From Bradyrhizobium sp. C9 (GTDB lineage Bacteria; Pseudomonadota; Alphaproteobacteria; Rhizobiales; Xanthobacteraceae), in contig NZ_NWTG01000002.1 in NCBI RefSeq assembly GCF_002532045.1, positions 186,001 to 250,000 on the forward strand: 64,000 nt of DNA, read 5' to 3'. A program made the translations under genes and the position numbers. This document shows positions 1-7,779 of the stretch, in pieces (the stretch's first letter is position 1; every line of letters begins with the position of its first letter). The notes beneath the pieces are model-generated. The model ran no database searches. It had not been told where the DNA came from and saw only the letters and a list, made by a program, of their open reading frames with translations.

Positions 1-233
1 GCGCCAAAGCCTTTGTTGCGAAACTTCTGCTCCATCCAGAACAGCTGGATAAACAACACCGCGGTCCAGACCTCGCCGACGATGCCGCCGACGATCTCGT
101 CGCCTTGCCGCAGCGAGATGGCGAAGCGCTTGTACTTCTGCTTCCCCATCTTCTCGTTGTTGTAGCGGAGCAATCCGCCGAGCACCGCCTTTTTCGTCTG
201 TGTGACTGTGCGCTCGACGGAGATTTTCGGCAT
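1..233 (-). CDS. GNAT family N-acetyltransferase (C-terminus outside window)
   Basis: Only the first 77 residues are present, read leftward from an ATG at 233 that follows the cobS stop by three bases. The visible part starts MPKISVERT, carries a strand pair ending GGIVGEVW, and ends in RNKGFG (residues 72-77), which fits the R-x-x-G-x-G acetyl-CoA binding loop of GNAT motif A. The tight spacing to cobS suggests co-transcription. In related Rhizobiales a GNAT gene sits between cobS and cobT, so cobT may follow beyond the edge. The substrate cannot be told. Confidence 0.72.
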   Translation of the reverse strand, partial: MPKISVERTVTQTKKAVLGGLLRYNNEKMGKQKYKRFAISLRQGDEIVGGIVGEVWTAVLFIQLFWMEQKFRNKGFG

Positions 234-236
234 GGA

Positions 237-1235
237 CTAGCTGAGCGCCACGTTGACCGACGATTCCGGCAACTCGACGTTGAAGCAGCGCTGGTAGAAC
301 TCGGCGACCAGCGGTCGCTCCAGCTCGTCACACTTGTTGAGGAAGGTGACGCGGAACGCGAAGCCGATGTCGTTGAAGATGTCGGCGTTCTCGGCCCAGG
401 TGATCACCGTGCGCGGGCTCATCACCGTCGACAGGTCGCCATTGGCGAACGCGTTGCGGGTGAGATCCGCCAGTCGCACCATCTTGTTGACGATGTCGCG
501 GCCTTCCTGGGTGCGATAGTGCTTCGCCTTCGCCAGCACGATCTCGACTTCCTCGTCATGCGCGAGGTAGTTCAGCGTGGTGACGATCGACCAGCGGTCC
601 ATCTGGCCCTGGTTGATCTGCTGGGTGCCGTGATAGAGGCCCGAGGTGTCACCGAGGCCGACCGTGTTCGCGGTCGAGAACAGGCGGAACGCCGGATGCG
701 GCTTGATCACCTTGTTCTGGTCGAGCAGCGTCAGGCGGCCGGAGACTTCCAGCACGCGCTGGATCACGAACATCACGTCCGGACGGCCGGCGTCGTATTC
801 GTCGAACACCAGCGCGATGTTGTGCTGCAGCGCCCAGGGCAGGATGCCGTCGCGGAATTCCGTGACCTGCTTGCCTTCCTTGACCACGATGGCGTCCTTG
901 CCGACGAGATCGATACGGCTGATATGGCTGTCGAGGTTGACGCGCACGCAGGGCCAGTTGAGGCGGGCGGCAACCTGCTCGATGTGAGTCGACTTGCCGG
1001 TGCCGTGATAGCCGGTGACCATCACGCGGCGGTTCTTGGCAAAGCCGGCGAGGATCGCGAGCGTGGTGGCGCGGTCGAAGCGATAGTCGCTGTCGACTTC
1101 CGGCACATGCGGATCGACTTCGGAATAAGCGGGAACTTCCAGATCGCTATCGATCCCGAAGACCTGCCGAACCGAAACCTTCATGTCGGGCAAACCGACG
1201 GGTTCTTGCGCTTTGGTCTGGACGGCCGTCGTCAT
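237..1235 (-). CDS. cobS: Cobaltochelatase subunit CobS (AAA+ ATPase)
   Basis: A 332-residue AAA+ protein, the usual CobS length. CobS and CobT form the ATPase part of the aerobic cobaltochelatase that, with CobN, inserts cobalt into hydrogenobyrinic acid a,c-diamide in cytosolic cobalamin synthesis. The Walker A loop is GYHGTGKST (residues 75-83) and the Walker B region is ALVFDEYD (141-148); a sensor-like STAN follows. The N-terminus contains the CobS segment [16 protein letters not shown]. The ATG at 1235 has a GGAGG ribosome site about five bases upstream. The GNAT gene follows at three bases. Confidence 0.95.
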   Translation of the reverse strand: MTTAVQTKAQEPVGLPDMKVSVRQVFGIDSDLEVPAYSEVDPHVPEVDSDYRFDRATTLAILAGFAKNRRVMVTGYHGTGKSTHIEQVAARLNWPCVRVNLDSHISRIDLVGKDAIVVKEGKQVTEFRDGILPWALQHNIALVFDEYDAGRPDVMFVIQRVLEVSGRLTLLDQNKVIKPHPAFRLFSTANTVGLGDTSGLYHGTQQINQGQMDRWSIVTTLNYLAHDEEVEIVLAKAKHYRTQEGRDIVNKMVRLADLTRNAFANGDLSTVMSPRTVITWAENADIFNDIGFAFRVTFLNKCDELERPLVAEFYQRCFNVELPESSVNVALS

Positions 1236-1526
1236 TCATCCTCCGAGGTCCCGGGCATTCCCGAAACCAGATTTAGGTCATTTGGCTGCGGATGGGGTGC
1301 TACGCACAAGCCTAGCAGAGAGCATCGGCCGGCAGAAGCCCACGGGCAAATCAAAGTTCCGTTGTTGTATCATAAAGATAGGCGCAAAACTCGGTTTTTG
1401 GAAGGCTGCTCTGCAAATCCCGCCGTACTTTCGCCGCAGCGCCACGGCGGCTTGTCCGCAGGCACTTTTCAGCCCGGCGGGGAGTTGTTAGCTCTCGGAC
1501 CTGTTTCATCGCCACCCAGGAATTCA
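1236..1526. other. Divergent intergenic region, cobS / dedA
   Basis: This 291-base stretch separates the leftward cobS from the rightward DedA gene. It should hold both promoters, but I see no convincing -35/-10 pair. Open frames across it read antisense to cobS or lack coding character. The only clear signal is a CCAGG ribosome site at 1516-1520 that serves the GTG at 1527. Confidence 0.4.
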
Positions 1527-2189
1527 GTGACTTCATTCCTTGACCCTTTGATCGCGTTCGTTTCGGCCCATGCCTGGCTCGCCTATTTGACGCTGTTTCT
1601 GGCCGCCCTGCTGGAAGCCGTCCCGGTGGTCGGCTCGCTGGTGCCGGGCTCGACCATCATCCTGGCACTGAGCGCGCTGGTCCCGGGCGGCGAATTGAAG
1701 CTCGTGCCGGTGCTCGCCGCCGCGGCCGCCGGCGCGATGCTCGGCGACGGCACGGCCTATCTGATCGGCTACCGCAGCCAGCGCGAGATCCTGTCGGCCT
1801 GGCCGCTCTCCAACTACCCGCGCGTGGTCGCGCAGAGCGAGACATTCTTCAACCGCTGGGGCGTGCTCGCGGTGTTCTTCGCCCGTTTCGTGCCGCCGAT
1901 TCGCGCCTTCGTGCCGATCACCGCCGGCGCGCTCGACATGCCGCCGGTGCGCTTCTACGCGGTCAACATCCCCGCGATCCTGGTCTGGGCGCCGGCCCAT
2001 GTGCTGCCCGGCGTGCTCGCGGTCACCGCGCTGCACGACTACGCCGGCCTGCCGCATCATCAACATGTCGGCAAGCATCTGTGGATGTTCGCGGTCGCGG
2101 GCGGCGCGGTCATCCTGACGCTCGCGATCTGGACCATCCGTCGGCGGCACGGCGGCGGCCTGATCGAACCGGCCAGGCCGGCAAAATAG
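1527..2189 (+). CDS. DedA / VTT-domain inner-membrane protein
   Basis: A 220-residue membrane protein of the DedA (SNARE-associated, VTT) family, whose bacterial members are linked to lipid flipping and envelope homeostasis. Typical features are EAVPVVGSLVPGSTIILALS near the N-terminus, a GDGTAYLIGY segment, and FFARFVPPIRAFVPITAG, which matches the conserved F-x-R-[FY]-x-P-x-x-R-x-x-x-P-x-x-A-G motif. A last helix ends in a basic tail. The frame is open far upstream, but that part runs antisense to cobS; the GTG at 1527, seven bases after CCAGG, gives a normal family length. Its stop abuts the stop of the convergent citrate synthase. Confidence 0.85.
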   Translation: MTSFLDPLIAFVSAHAWLAYLTLFLAALLEAVPVVGSLVPGSTIILALSALVPGGELKLVPVLAAAAAGAMLGDGTAYLIGYRSQREILSAWPLSNYPRVVAQSETFFNRWGVLAVFFARFVPPIRAFVPITAGALDMPPVRFYAVNIPAILVWAPAHVLPGVLAVTALHDYAGLPHHQHVGKHLWMFAVAGGAVILTLAIWTIRRRHGGGLIEPARPAK

Positions 2190-3413
2190 CTAGATACTAT
2201 TGGTCGCACCGGCCCGTCCGGGCGCCGGACCGACATAGCGCGCGCGAGGTCTGATCAGCTTGCCGAGCTGAAGCTGCTCGCTGGCATGCGCGATCCAGCC
2301 GACGCTACGCGCCATCGCAAACAGAGCGAGCTCGCTGCCTGCGGGCATCCGCAGTGCATGCACCAGCACCGCCAGCGCGTAGTCGATGTTGACGAATTCG
2401 CCGGTCGCCTCCGCGATCCGCTCCGGCACTTCCCTGGTGAATTTGCGCGGCGCGCCTGCGCGCGTCAGCGCCTCGAGCAGCGAGATCGCGCGCGGATCGC
2501 CCTTCTTGTAGACGCCGTGCCCGAAGCCGGCGAAGCGCTCGCCGAGCGCAACCCGCTCGCGGACAACAGGCGCAACATCGTTGTCGATCATGGTCTTGAC
2601 CAGGCGCGAAGCGAGTACCCCGGCGCCGCCATGCATCGGCCCCTTCAGCGCGACGAGACCCGCGATCACGGCGTCGTACAGATTGAGGCCGGTCGATGCC
2701 GCGCAGCGCGCGGTGAAGGTGGAGGCGTTCAATTCATGATCGGCGAGCAGCACCAGCGCGCGGCGGATCAGGTCGGGCGCGTGCTTGTTGTCAGGCGTCC
2801 AGACCCGCGCCACCTGCTCATGCAGCGGCTCGGCCGATGGCACTGTGTTCAGCATGGTCGCGACCAGCAGCCGCAGGATGCGCCCGCCGACCATCGCGCG
2901 GCCATCGGGCGCGCGGGTGAAGGCGCCGGGATCGGCGCTCGCCGCCAGCGCCAGCACGGCGACCGTGCGGTCGATCGGCTGGGCGCGCCGCGCGGCCTCG
3001 GCGATCGCGCGCATTTCATCGGACACATGCGGGCAATTGTCCGATGCGAACGGATCTACGCCGGTGACATCCCACAGCAGCGTCGCAGTGTGCTCCAGCG
3101 TGTCGCGCTGGGCGAGATCGACACAGTTCACGCCGCGATAGATCGGGCCCTGCTCGGTGATGGTTGCGATCGCCGAATCCATTACCGGGAGGTCGGCATC
3201 GAAATTGCGAAACCCGCGCGGCTCCGGCGACGGCACGCGGCGCTCCTTCAAGCCCCTGATGTCCTCCGCGCGGTAGCGATGGCTGCGCGAATCCGGCGAC
3301 GGCTCGGAGCGGATCAGGCCGCGGCTGACATAGGCGTAGAGCGTCGCCGGCGAGATCGCGAGCTCGGCGGCGGCCTCGCGGGCGGAGAGGTAAAGCTCGG
3401 CGGATTTTTTCAT
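2190..3413 (-). CDS. Citrate synthase family protein with N-terminal MerR-like HTH
   Basis: A 407-residue fusion. Residues 8-60 form a MerR/excisionase-type winged HTH (LSAREAAAELAISPATLYAY, then SRSHRYRAEDIRGLKERR). Residues 85-395 are a citrate synthase fold with its catalytic set: H226 in DHELNAST, H261 in GPMHGG, H299 in GFGHGVYKKGDPRA and D344 in VNIDYAL. Such two-part proteins are annotated as citrate synthase in Bradyrhizobium relatives; whether they catalyse, regulate or both is not known to me. The gene is divergent from a second citrate synthase. The ATG has no Shine-Dalgarno sequence, and a palindrome directly precedes it. Its TAG stop abuts that of dedA with no spacer. Confidence 0.85.
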   Translation of the reverse strand: MKKSAELYLSAREAAAELAISPATLYAYVSRGLIRSEPSPDSRSHRYRAEDIRGLKERRVPSPEPRGFRNFDADLPVMDSAIATITEQGPIYRGVNCVDLAQRDTLEHTATLLWDVTGVDPFASDNCPHVSDEMRAIAEAARRAQPIDRTVAVLALAASADPGAFTRAPDGRAMVGGRILRLLVATMLNTVPSAEPLHEQVARVWTPDNKHAPDLIRRALVLLADHELNASTFTARCAASTGLNLYDAVIAGLVALKGPMHGGAGVLASRLVKTMIDNDVAPVVRERVALGERFAGFGHGVYKKGDPRAISLLEALTRAGAPRKFTREVPERIAEATGEFVNIDYALAVLVHALRMPAGSELALFAMARSVGWIAHASEQLQLGKLIRPRARYVGPAPGRAGATNSI

Positions 3414-3414
3414 A

Positions 3415-3441
3415 TTGATTTATATAATCAAGATTGATCAA
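3415..3441. promoter_or_regulatory. Paired palindromes between divergent citrate synthases (candidate operator)
   Basis: TTGATT at 3415-3420 and AATCAA at 3426-3431 form a perfect inverted repeat around TATAT. A second perfect palindrome, TTGATCAA, lies at 3434-3441. The first begins two bases before the ATG of the HTH-citrate synthase, and TATAAT (3423-3428) inside it could be a -10 element for the rightward gene. The placement suggests autoregulation by the HTH domain encoded next door; this is inference. Confidence 0.5.
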
Positions 3442-3489
3442 CTCGTCTACAGACCCGACCTTGAAGGCGTGAAGCAAGGAGATCGGGCC

Positions 3490-4584
3490 ATGAACATGAT
3501 TCTCACCAAGAGCCAGATCGGTCTGGACGGCGTCCCCGCCGCCGAGACCGTGTTGAGCCATGTCGACGGCGAGCGCGGCGAACTGATCATCGCCGGCGAG
3601 CACGTCGCCAACCTCGCAGGCAAGTCGAGCTTCGAGGGCGTTACGGCTCGGCTGTGGAACGGCGCCACCGGCAAGTCGCTGAACGAAGCCAATGTCCGCG
3701 CCAGCCTCGGCGCCGCCCGCGAGCGCGCCTTTGCGCGCCTGCCGGACCTGCTGCCGGCGACGCGCGGCATGTCTGTTGTCGACGGCTTCCGCGCCGCGAT
3801 CGCCGGCTTGCGCGGCGAGAACGGGCTGGAGCACGAGGCGACCATCGTCGGCGCCTTCCCGGTGATCGCAGGCGCCCTGGTCCAGCACGCCAAGGGACAT
3901 GTCCCGATTGCGCCGGACCCGAATGCCAGCCACGCCGCCGACACGCTGCGCATGCTGCGGGGGCGCAAGGCCGAGCCGCGCGAGGTTGCGGCGCTCGATG
4001 CCTATTTCGTCACCGTCTGCGATCACGGCATGAATGCGTCGACCTTCACCACGCGGGTGATCGCCTCGACCCAGGCCGATCTGTTCGCGGCGATCACCGG
4101 CGGCTATTGCGCGCTGACCGGTCCGCTGCATGGCGGTGCACCGGAGCCGGTGCTCGAGATGTTGGATGCGATCGGCACGCGCGAGCGCATCAAGCCCTGG
4201 GTCGACGGCGCGCTGGCGCACGGCGAACGGCTGATGGGGTTCGGCCATCGGGTCTATCGCGTGCGCGACCCGCGCGCGGACGTGCTGAAGGTCGCGATCG
4301 AGCGCCTGGAGGCCAGCGGTGCCGACCTGCCGTTCGCCGGCGAGGTCGAGGCCTATATCCGCGCAGCACTGCGCAAGAAGAATCCGGAGCGGCCGCTGGA
4401 GACCAACGTCGAGTTCTTCACCGCGATCCTGCTCGATGGGCTGGAGATCCCGCGGCAGGCGTTCACGCCGATCTTCGCGGTGGCCCGCGCCGCCGGCTGG
4501 ACCGCGCACGCGCTTGAGCAGCGGCGCACCGGCCGGCTGATCCGGCCGAGTTCGTCGTATGTCGGGGCAGTGCCGAAGGACTGA
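3490..4584 (+). CDS. Citrate synthase / 2-methylcitrate synthase family protein
   Basis: A 364-residue citrate synthase homologue without a DNA-binding domain. The active-site histidines are visible: H179 in DHGMNAST, H214 in GPLHGGAPEP and H253 in GFGHRVYRVRDPRAD. The usual catalytic Asp of the N-V-D-F motif is Glu here (NVEFF, E308). The frame is open from 3415, but AAGGAGAT at 3477-3484 points to the ATG at 3490. It is divergent from the HTH-citrate synthase, and the two may form a hetero-oligomer or an enzyme and regulator pair (inference). The acyl-CoA specificity, acetyl or propionyl, cannot be read from the sequence. Confidence 0.88.
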   Translation: MNMILTKSQIGLDGVPAAETVLSHVDGERGELIIAGEHVANLAGKSSFEGVTARLWNGATGKSLNEANVRASLGAARERAFARLPDLLPATRGMSVVDGFRAAIAGLRGENGLEHEATIVGAFPVIAGALVQHAKGHVPIAPDPNASHAADTLRMLRGRKAEPREVAALDAYFVTVCDHGMNASTFTTRVIASTQADLFAAITGGYCALTGPLHGGAPEPVLEMLDAIGTRERIKPWVDGALAHGERLMGFGHRVYRVRDPRADVLKVAIERLEASGADLPFAGEVEAYIRAALRKKNPERPLETNVEFFTAILLDGLEIPRQAFTPIFAVARAAGWTAHALEQRRTGRLIRPSSSYVGAVPKD

Positions 4585-4649
4585 GAGTTAGCCGGCGAAA
4601 TTGACAGCGGAGCCACAAACTCCGCTGTCGTCCCTGCGGAGGCGAGAGC

Positions 4650-5285
4650 TCAGGCCTCGCGCACCACGGTCTTCAGATAATTATATGCCTTGATGATCTC
4701 GATCAGGCGATCCTCGGTGGAGCGGTCGCCGCCATTGGCGTCGGGGTGGTGCTGCTTCACCAGCGCCTTGTACTTCGACTTGACGTCTTCGAGCGTCGCG
4801 CCGGCGCCGAGCCCCATCACCAGCAGCGCCTTGCGCTCGGCGTTCATGACCTTGCGGGTCTCGGGCTTGGGCTCCGCGCCACCCGGCCCGGGACGCCAGC
4901 GGCCGCGGCCGTTGAGCTCGGAGAACACGTGGAACGGATCGGAGGCGGCGTCGAGACCGCTCTCCTTCTTGCCGTTGTTGGCGCCCATCTTCCAGGTCGG
5001 ACGGTGTCCGGTCAGCGCGTCCTTCTGGTAGCGCGCGACGTCGTCGGGATTCATGCCCTGGAAGAAATTGTACGACTGGTTGTACTCACGGACGTGATCG
5101 AGACAGAAGTGCCAATACTCGCGAGAATTCTCGCGGCCCTTCGGGGCGCGGTGCGCACCCTTGTTCTGGCAACCCGCCCACTCGCAGGCAACGGCCTGCT
5201 CACCGGCTTGCGCCTGGCGCTTCGCACTCACCTTGGTTGGCTTGATGCGAATGGAGTCGAAGAATTTTGATGAATCGATCGGCAT
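4650..5285 (-). CDS. J-domain (DnaJ-like) protein
   Basis: A 211-residue protein with a C-terminal J domain (about 150-208) that contains the HPD tripeptide at 180-182, needed to stimulate DnaK ATPase. The N-terminal half is not a DnaJ G/F or zinc-finger region; it has C34, C39, C61 and H64 in CEWAGCQ and FCLDHVREYN, which may bind zinc. The start chosen (MPIDSSKFFD) has a weak AGAG upstream; a TTG or GTG extension of eight residues is possible. This family is usually found beside bolA and cobS in Rhizobiales; bolA is divergent here and cobS lies 3.4 kb away. Confidence 0.85.
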   Translation of the reverse strand: MPIDSSKFFDSIRIKPTKVSAKRQAQAGEQAVACEWAGCQNKGAHRAPKGRENSREYWHFCLDHVREYNQSYNFFQGMNPDDVARYQKDALTGHRPTWKMGANNGKKESGLDAASDPFHVFSELNGRGRWRPGPGGAEPKPETRKVMNAERKALLVMGLGAGATLEDVKSKYKALVKQHHPDANGGDRSTEDRLIEIIKAYNYLKTVVREA

Positions 5286-5394
5286 GTTCTCTTTGACTAC
5301 GCAATGCACAAATCTTCAAGTCTTGACATTGCGCAGACCTCGTTTCCCGCTTGCACCATTGACGAAAAGCCGTCGCGGACCTAACTCCGCCGCC

Positions 5395-5670
5395 ATGAGC
5401 ACCAAAGACGCTATCATAAACAAGTTGCGTGAAGCTTTCTCGCCCGAAAGCCTCGACGTGGTCGATGAGTCACATCTGCATGAGGGCCACGCCGGCCACA
5501 GGCCAGGCGGCGAGACGCATTTCAGGGTATATATTGTGTCTCCGGCCTTCGAAGGGAAGAGCCGGATCGAACGCCATCGCATGATAAATGCGACGCTGGC
5601 GCAGGAACTCGCCGGCTCGGTGCATGCGCTGGCGATCCACGCCCACGGCCCCGGGGAAAAGCCGCGCTAG
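5395..5670 (+). CDS. bolA: BolA family protein
   Basis: A 91-residue protein with the BolA fold: DESHLHEGHAGHRPGGETHFRVYIVS, then the helix-turn EGKSRIERHRMINATLAQEL and the closing HALAIHAHGP. BolA-like proteins pair with monothiol glutaredoxins and take part in Fe-S and iron handling or in morphology control. The frame is open from 5161 across the J-domain gene, but the ATG at 5395 gives the standard length and MSTKDAI start. The gene is divergent from the J-domain protein. Confidence 0.93.
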   Translation: MSTKDAIINKLREAFSPESLDVVDESHLHEGHAGHRPGGETHFRVYIVSPAFEGKSRIERHRMINATLAQELAGSVHALAIHAHGPGEKPR

Positions 5671-5759
5671 CGCGCGCTTGGCTCAAGACGAAGCAGTGGT
5701 TTTCCGATATGAGAATAGAGCTATCCGGCGATGGACCTGCGCCCGGTGTGAGCAGGTGA

Positions 5760-6245
5760 ATGGATCGTATCGCCACGCTTGATATGGGGCCATTGATGAT
5801 CGCTTCTTGGCCACGTTTCCGGTCGATTGTCGCCGCCGCCGGCCTGCTCCTGATCTGCGCGATGCGCCCGGCCGCGGCGCTGGATATGCCGAGCCCGTTC
5901 GTCCAGGAGGTGCTGATCAAGAGCATCCTGGTCTCGCTCAACGACGCGGTGGCCGCCAACGATTTCACCGTGTTCCACGCCAAGATCTCAAAGCCGTTCC
6001 GCGACCAGTTTTCGCCGGACAAGCTGAAGACGATCTTCAAGGATCTGGTCGACAAGCACGCGGTGTTCGACGCCGTGGTGGCCAAGCCGATCGTGCTCGA
6101 TGAGGACGCCAAGATCGACGACAAGGGCGTGTTGCGGCTGAAGGGCCATTTCGACACCACGCCCAAGCAGGTGAAGTATCAGCTCGGCTTCATCCCCTCC
6201 GACGGCGCGTGGAAGCTGTCGGGCATCACGATCGATATCGAGTAA
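5760..6245 (+). CDS. Exported protein of unknown function
   Basis: A 161-residue hypothetical protein. Residues about 13-40 form a signal peptide: a short basic start (SWPRFR), a hydrophobic core (IVAAAGLLLICA) and an Ala-rich exit (RPAAA) before LDMPSP. The mature part alternates helices and strands (AVAANDFTVFHAKISKPF; GHFDTTPKQVKYQLGFIPSDGAWKL), which resembles NTF2-like or DUF4019-type folds; I assign no function. The start may be 5760 (AGGTGA just upstream) or the ATG at 5796. It stands alone between bolA and the CorC operon. Confidence 0.72.
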   Translation: MDRIATLDMGPLMIASWPRFRSIVAAAGLLLICAMRPAAALDMPSPFVQEVLIKSILVSLNDAVAANDFTVFHAKISKPFRDQFSPDKLKTIFKDLVDKHAVFDAVVAKPIVLDEDAKIDDKGVLRLKGHFDTTPKQVKYQLGFIPSDGAWKLSGITIDIE

Positions 6246-6265
6246 CACCGGTACATCCACCAGAC

Positions 6266-6427
6266 CCGTCATCCCCGCGCAGAGGCTTCGCCGTTGTCGC
6301 TGGAGGTACGAGCTCTTGCGAGCCTCGAAGGATGCACGGCGACGAGCGGGGCCGTCGACCCTTCGAGACGCCGCTGCGCGGCTCCTCCAGCGACAACGGC
6401 AAAGCCGTTGCGCGGGGGTGACGGGGA
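6266..6427. repeat. Intergenic palindromic repeat (type A)
   Basis: The ends CGTCATCCCCGCGCA and TGCGCGGGGGTGACG are inverted copies, and GCCGTTGTCGCTGGAGG pairs with CCTCCAGCGACAACGGC further in. The core shares GCCTCGAAGGATGCACGGC and GGGCCGTCGACCC with the element at 33500-33621. It lies between the convergent exported protein and CorC genes and may end both transcripts. Confidence 0.8.
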
Positions 6428-6452
6428 TCGGCTTGCGTTCGCCGGACCAGAA

Positions 6453-7763
6453 TTAAAACGCCGTCCCTGCCCGCTTCGGCTTCTTCTCGTCGAGCTCGGC
6501 CGCTTCGCGCGGGACCGCGACGATGCGCAGCGCGGTGATGCGGTTGCGCTCGCGGCGGAGCACGCGGAAACGGAAACCGTGGAAGGTGAAGCTCTGGCCG
6601 CGTTCGGGTATGGAGCGCGCCTCGTGGATCACGAGGCCGGCGACCGTGGTGGCCTCCTCGTCGGGCAGGCGCCAGTCCATCGCGCGGTTGAGGTCGCGGA
6701 TCGGCACCGAGCCGTCGACCACGACCGAGCCGTCCGGCTGGGCGCGCACGCCGGCGACCACGACATCGTGCTCGTCGGAGATGTCCCCGACGATCTCCTC
6801 CAGGATGTCCTCCAGCGTCACCATGCCTTCGACCTCGCCATACTCGTCGACCACCAGGGCGAAGTGGGTCTTGCGGCGGCGGAACGCCTTCAGCTGCTCG
6901 GAGACCGGGCGCATCTCCGGCACGAACCAGGGCGGCAGCGCGATCGCGGAAGCATCGATCGCGGACATGTCGCCCTCATTGGCGCGCATCGCGCGCAGCA
7001 GATCCTTGGCGTGGAGCACGCCGACGATGTTCTCCGGCTTCTCGCGCCACAGCGGGATGCGGGTGTATTCGCTGGCCAGCACCTCGCGGACCAATTCCTC
7101 GGGCGGCAGGTCGGCGTTGACCATGGTCATCTCGGTGCGGTGGACCATCACGTCGGAAACCTGCAGCTCGCTGAGGTCCAGCAACCCGCCGAGCATGTCG
7201 CGATCCTGCTTCTCGACCTTGCCCTCGTGATGCAGCAGGTCGACCGCGCCGCGCAGGCGTTCGGTCGGCGACAGGATGGCTTGATGCGCGCCGATCTTGA
7301 TGCCAAGCAGCCGCATCAGGGCGCGGACGATCCCTTCGATGATGGTGAGAAGCGGCCCGAGCACGAACACCGTCAACCGCATCGGCCGGGCCACCAGCAG
7401 CGACACCCGGTCCGGCGCGTTGATGGCGACGGTCTTGGGCAGCACTTCCGCGAAGATCACCACCAGCACCGTCATCACGCCGGTTGCGTAGAGCACGCCG
7501 ACATCGCCGAACCAGGCGGTGAAGATGCCGGTGGCGAGCGCGGAGGCGCCGATATTGGCGATATTGTTGCCGAGCAGCAGCGCGCCGATCATCCGCTCGC
7601 GCATCGCCATCAGACTCGAAACCACCGTGGCCTCGCTGTTGCCCTGCTTGGACAGCCGCAACATGCTGGCGCGCGAGGCGCCAGTCAGGGCCGTCTCACT
7701 CGCCGAGAAGAAGGCGGAGACGAGCAGACAGAGCAGCACGATCGAGAAGGTTAACCAGCCCAC
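6453..7763 (-). CDS. HlyC/CorC family protein (CNNM, CBS pair, CorC C-terminal domain)
   Basis: A 436-residue membrane protein. The N-terminal DUF21/CNNM domain (about 1-190) has several membrane segments and the family signature SAFFSASETALTGASRASMLRL; two CBS domains follow (about 205-340, including DVMVHRTEMTMV and HFALVVDEYGEVEGMVTLEDILEEIVGDI), then a CorC_HlyC domain. Relatives act in Mg/Co transport or resistance and are often named hemolysin by old annotation. It starts with GTG 16 bases after the aroB stop, so it is probably the last gene of an aroK-aroB-CorC operon. Confidence 0.92.
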   Translation of the reverse strand: MGWLTFSIVLLCLLVSAFFSASETALTGASRASMLRLSKQGNSEATVVSSLMAMRERMIGALLLGNNIANIGASALATGIFTAWFGDVGVLYATGVMTVLVVIFAEVLPKTVAINAPDRVSLLVARPMRLTVFVLGPLLTIIEGIVRALMRLLGIKIGAHQAILSPTERLRGAVDLLHHEGKVEKQDRDMLGGLLDLSELQVSDVMVHRTEMTMVNADLPPEELVREVLASEYTRIPLWREKPENIVGVLHAKDLLRAMRANEGDMSAIDASAIALPPWFVPEMRPVSEQLKAFRRRKTHFALVVDEYGEVEGMVTLEDILEEIVGDISDEHDVVVAGVRAQPDGSVVVDGSVPIRDLNRAMDWRLPDEEATTVAGLVIHEARSIPERGQSFTFHGFRFRVLRRERNRITALRIVAVPREAAELDEKKPKRAGTAF

Positions 7764-7779
7764 TGAGTTGATCCGTGGT

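Noticed and set aside
105..1526. Long open frame that would extend DedA upstream by about 470 residues
   Set aside because: It runs antisense to cobS and its translation is Arg/His/Asp-rich with no family likeness; the GTG at 1527 with CCAGG fits DedA.
1533..2150. 205-residue leftward frame opposite DedA
   Set aside because: It is antisense to a well-supported membrane protein and is made of His/Arg/Gln-rich sequence.
3016..4509. 497-residue leftward frame over both citrate synthases
   Set aside because: It is an out-of-frame product of the two enzymes; both have complete active sites in other frames.
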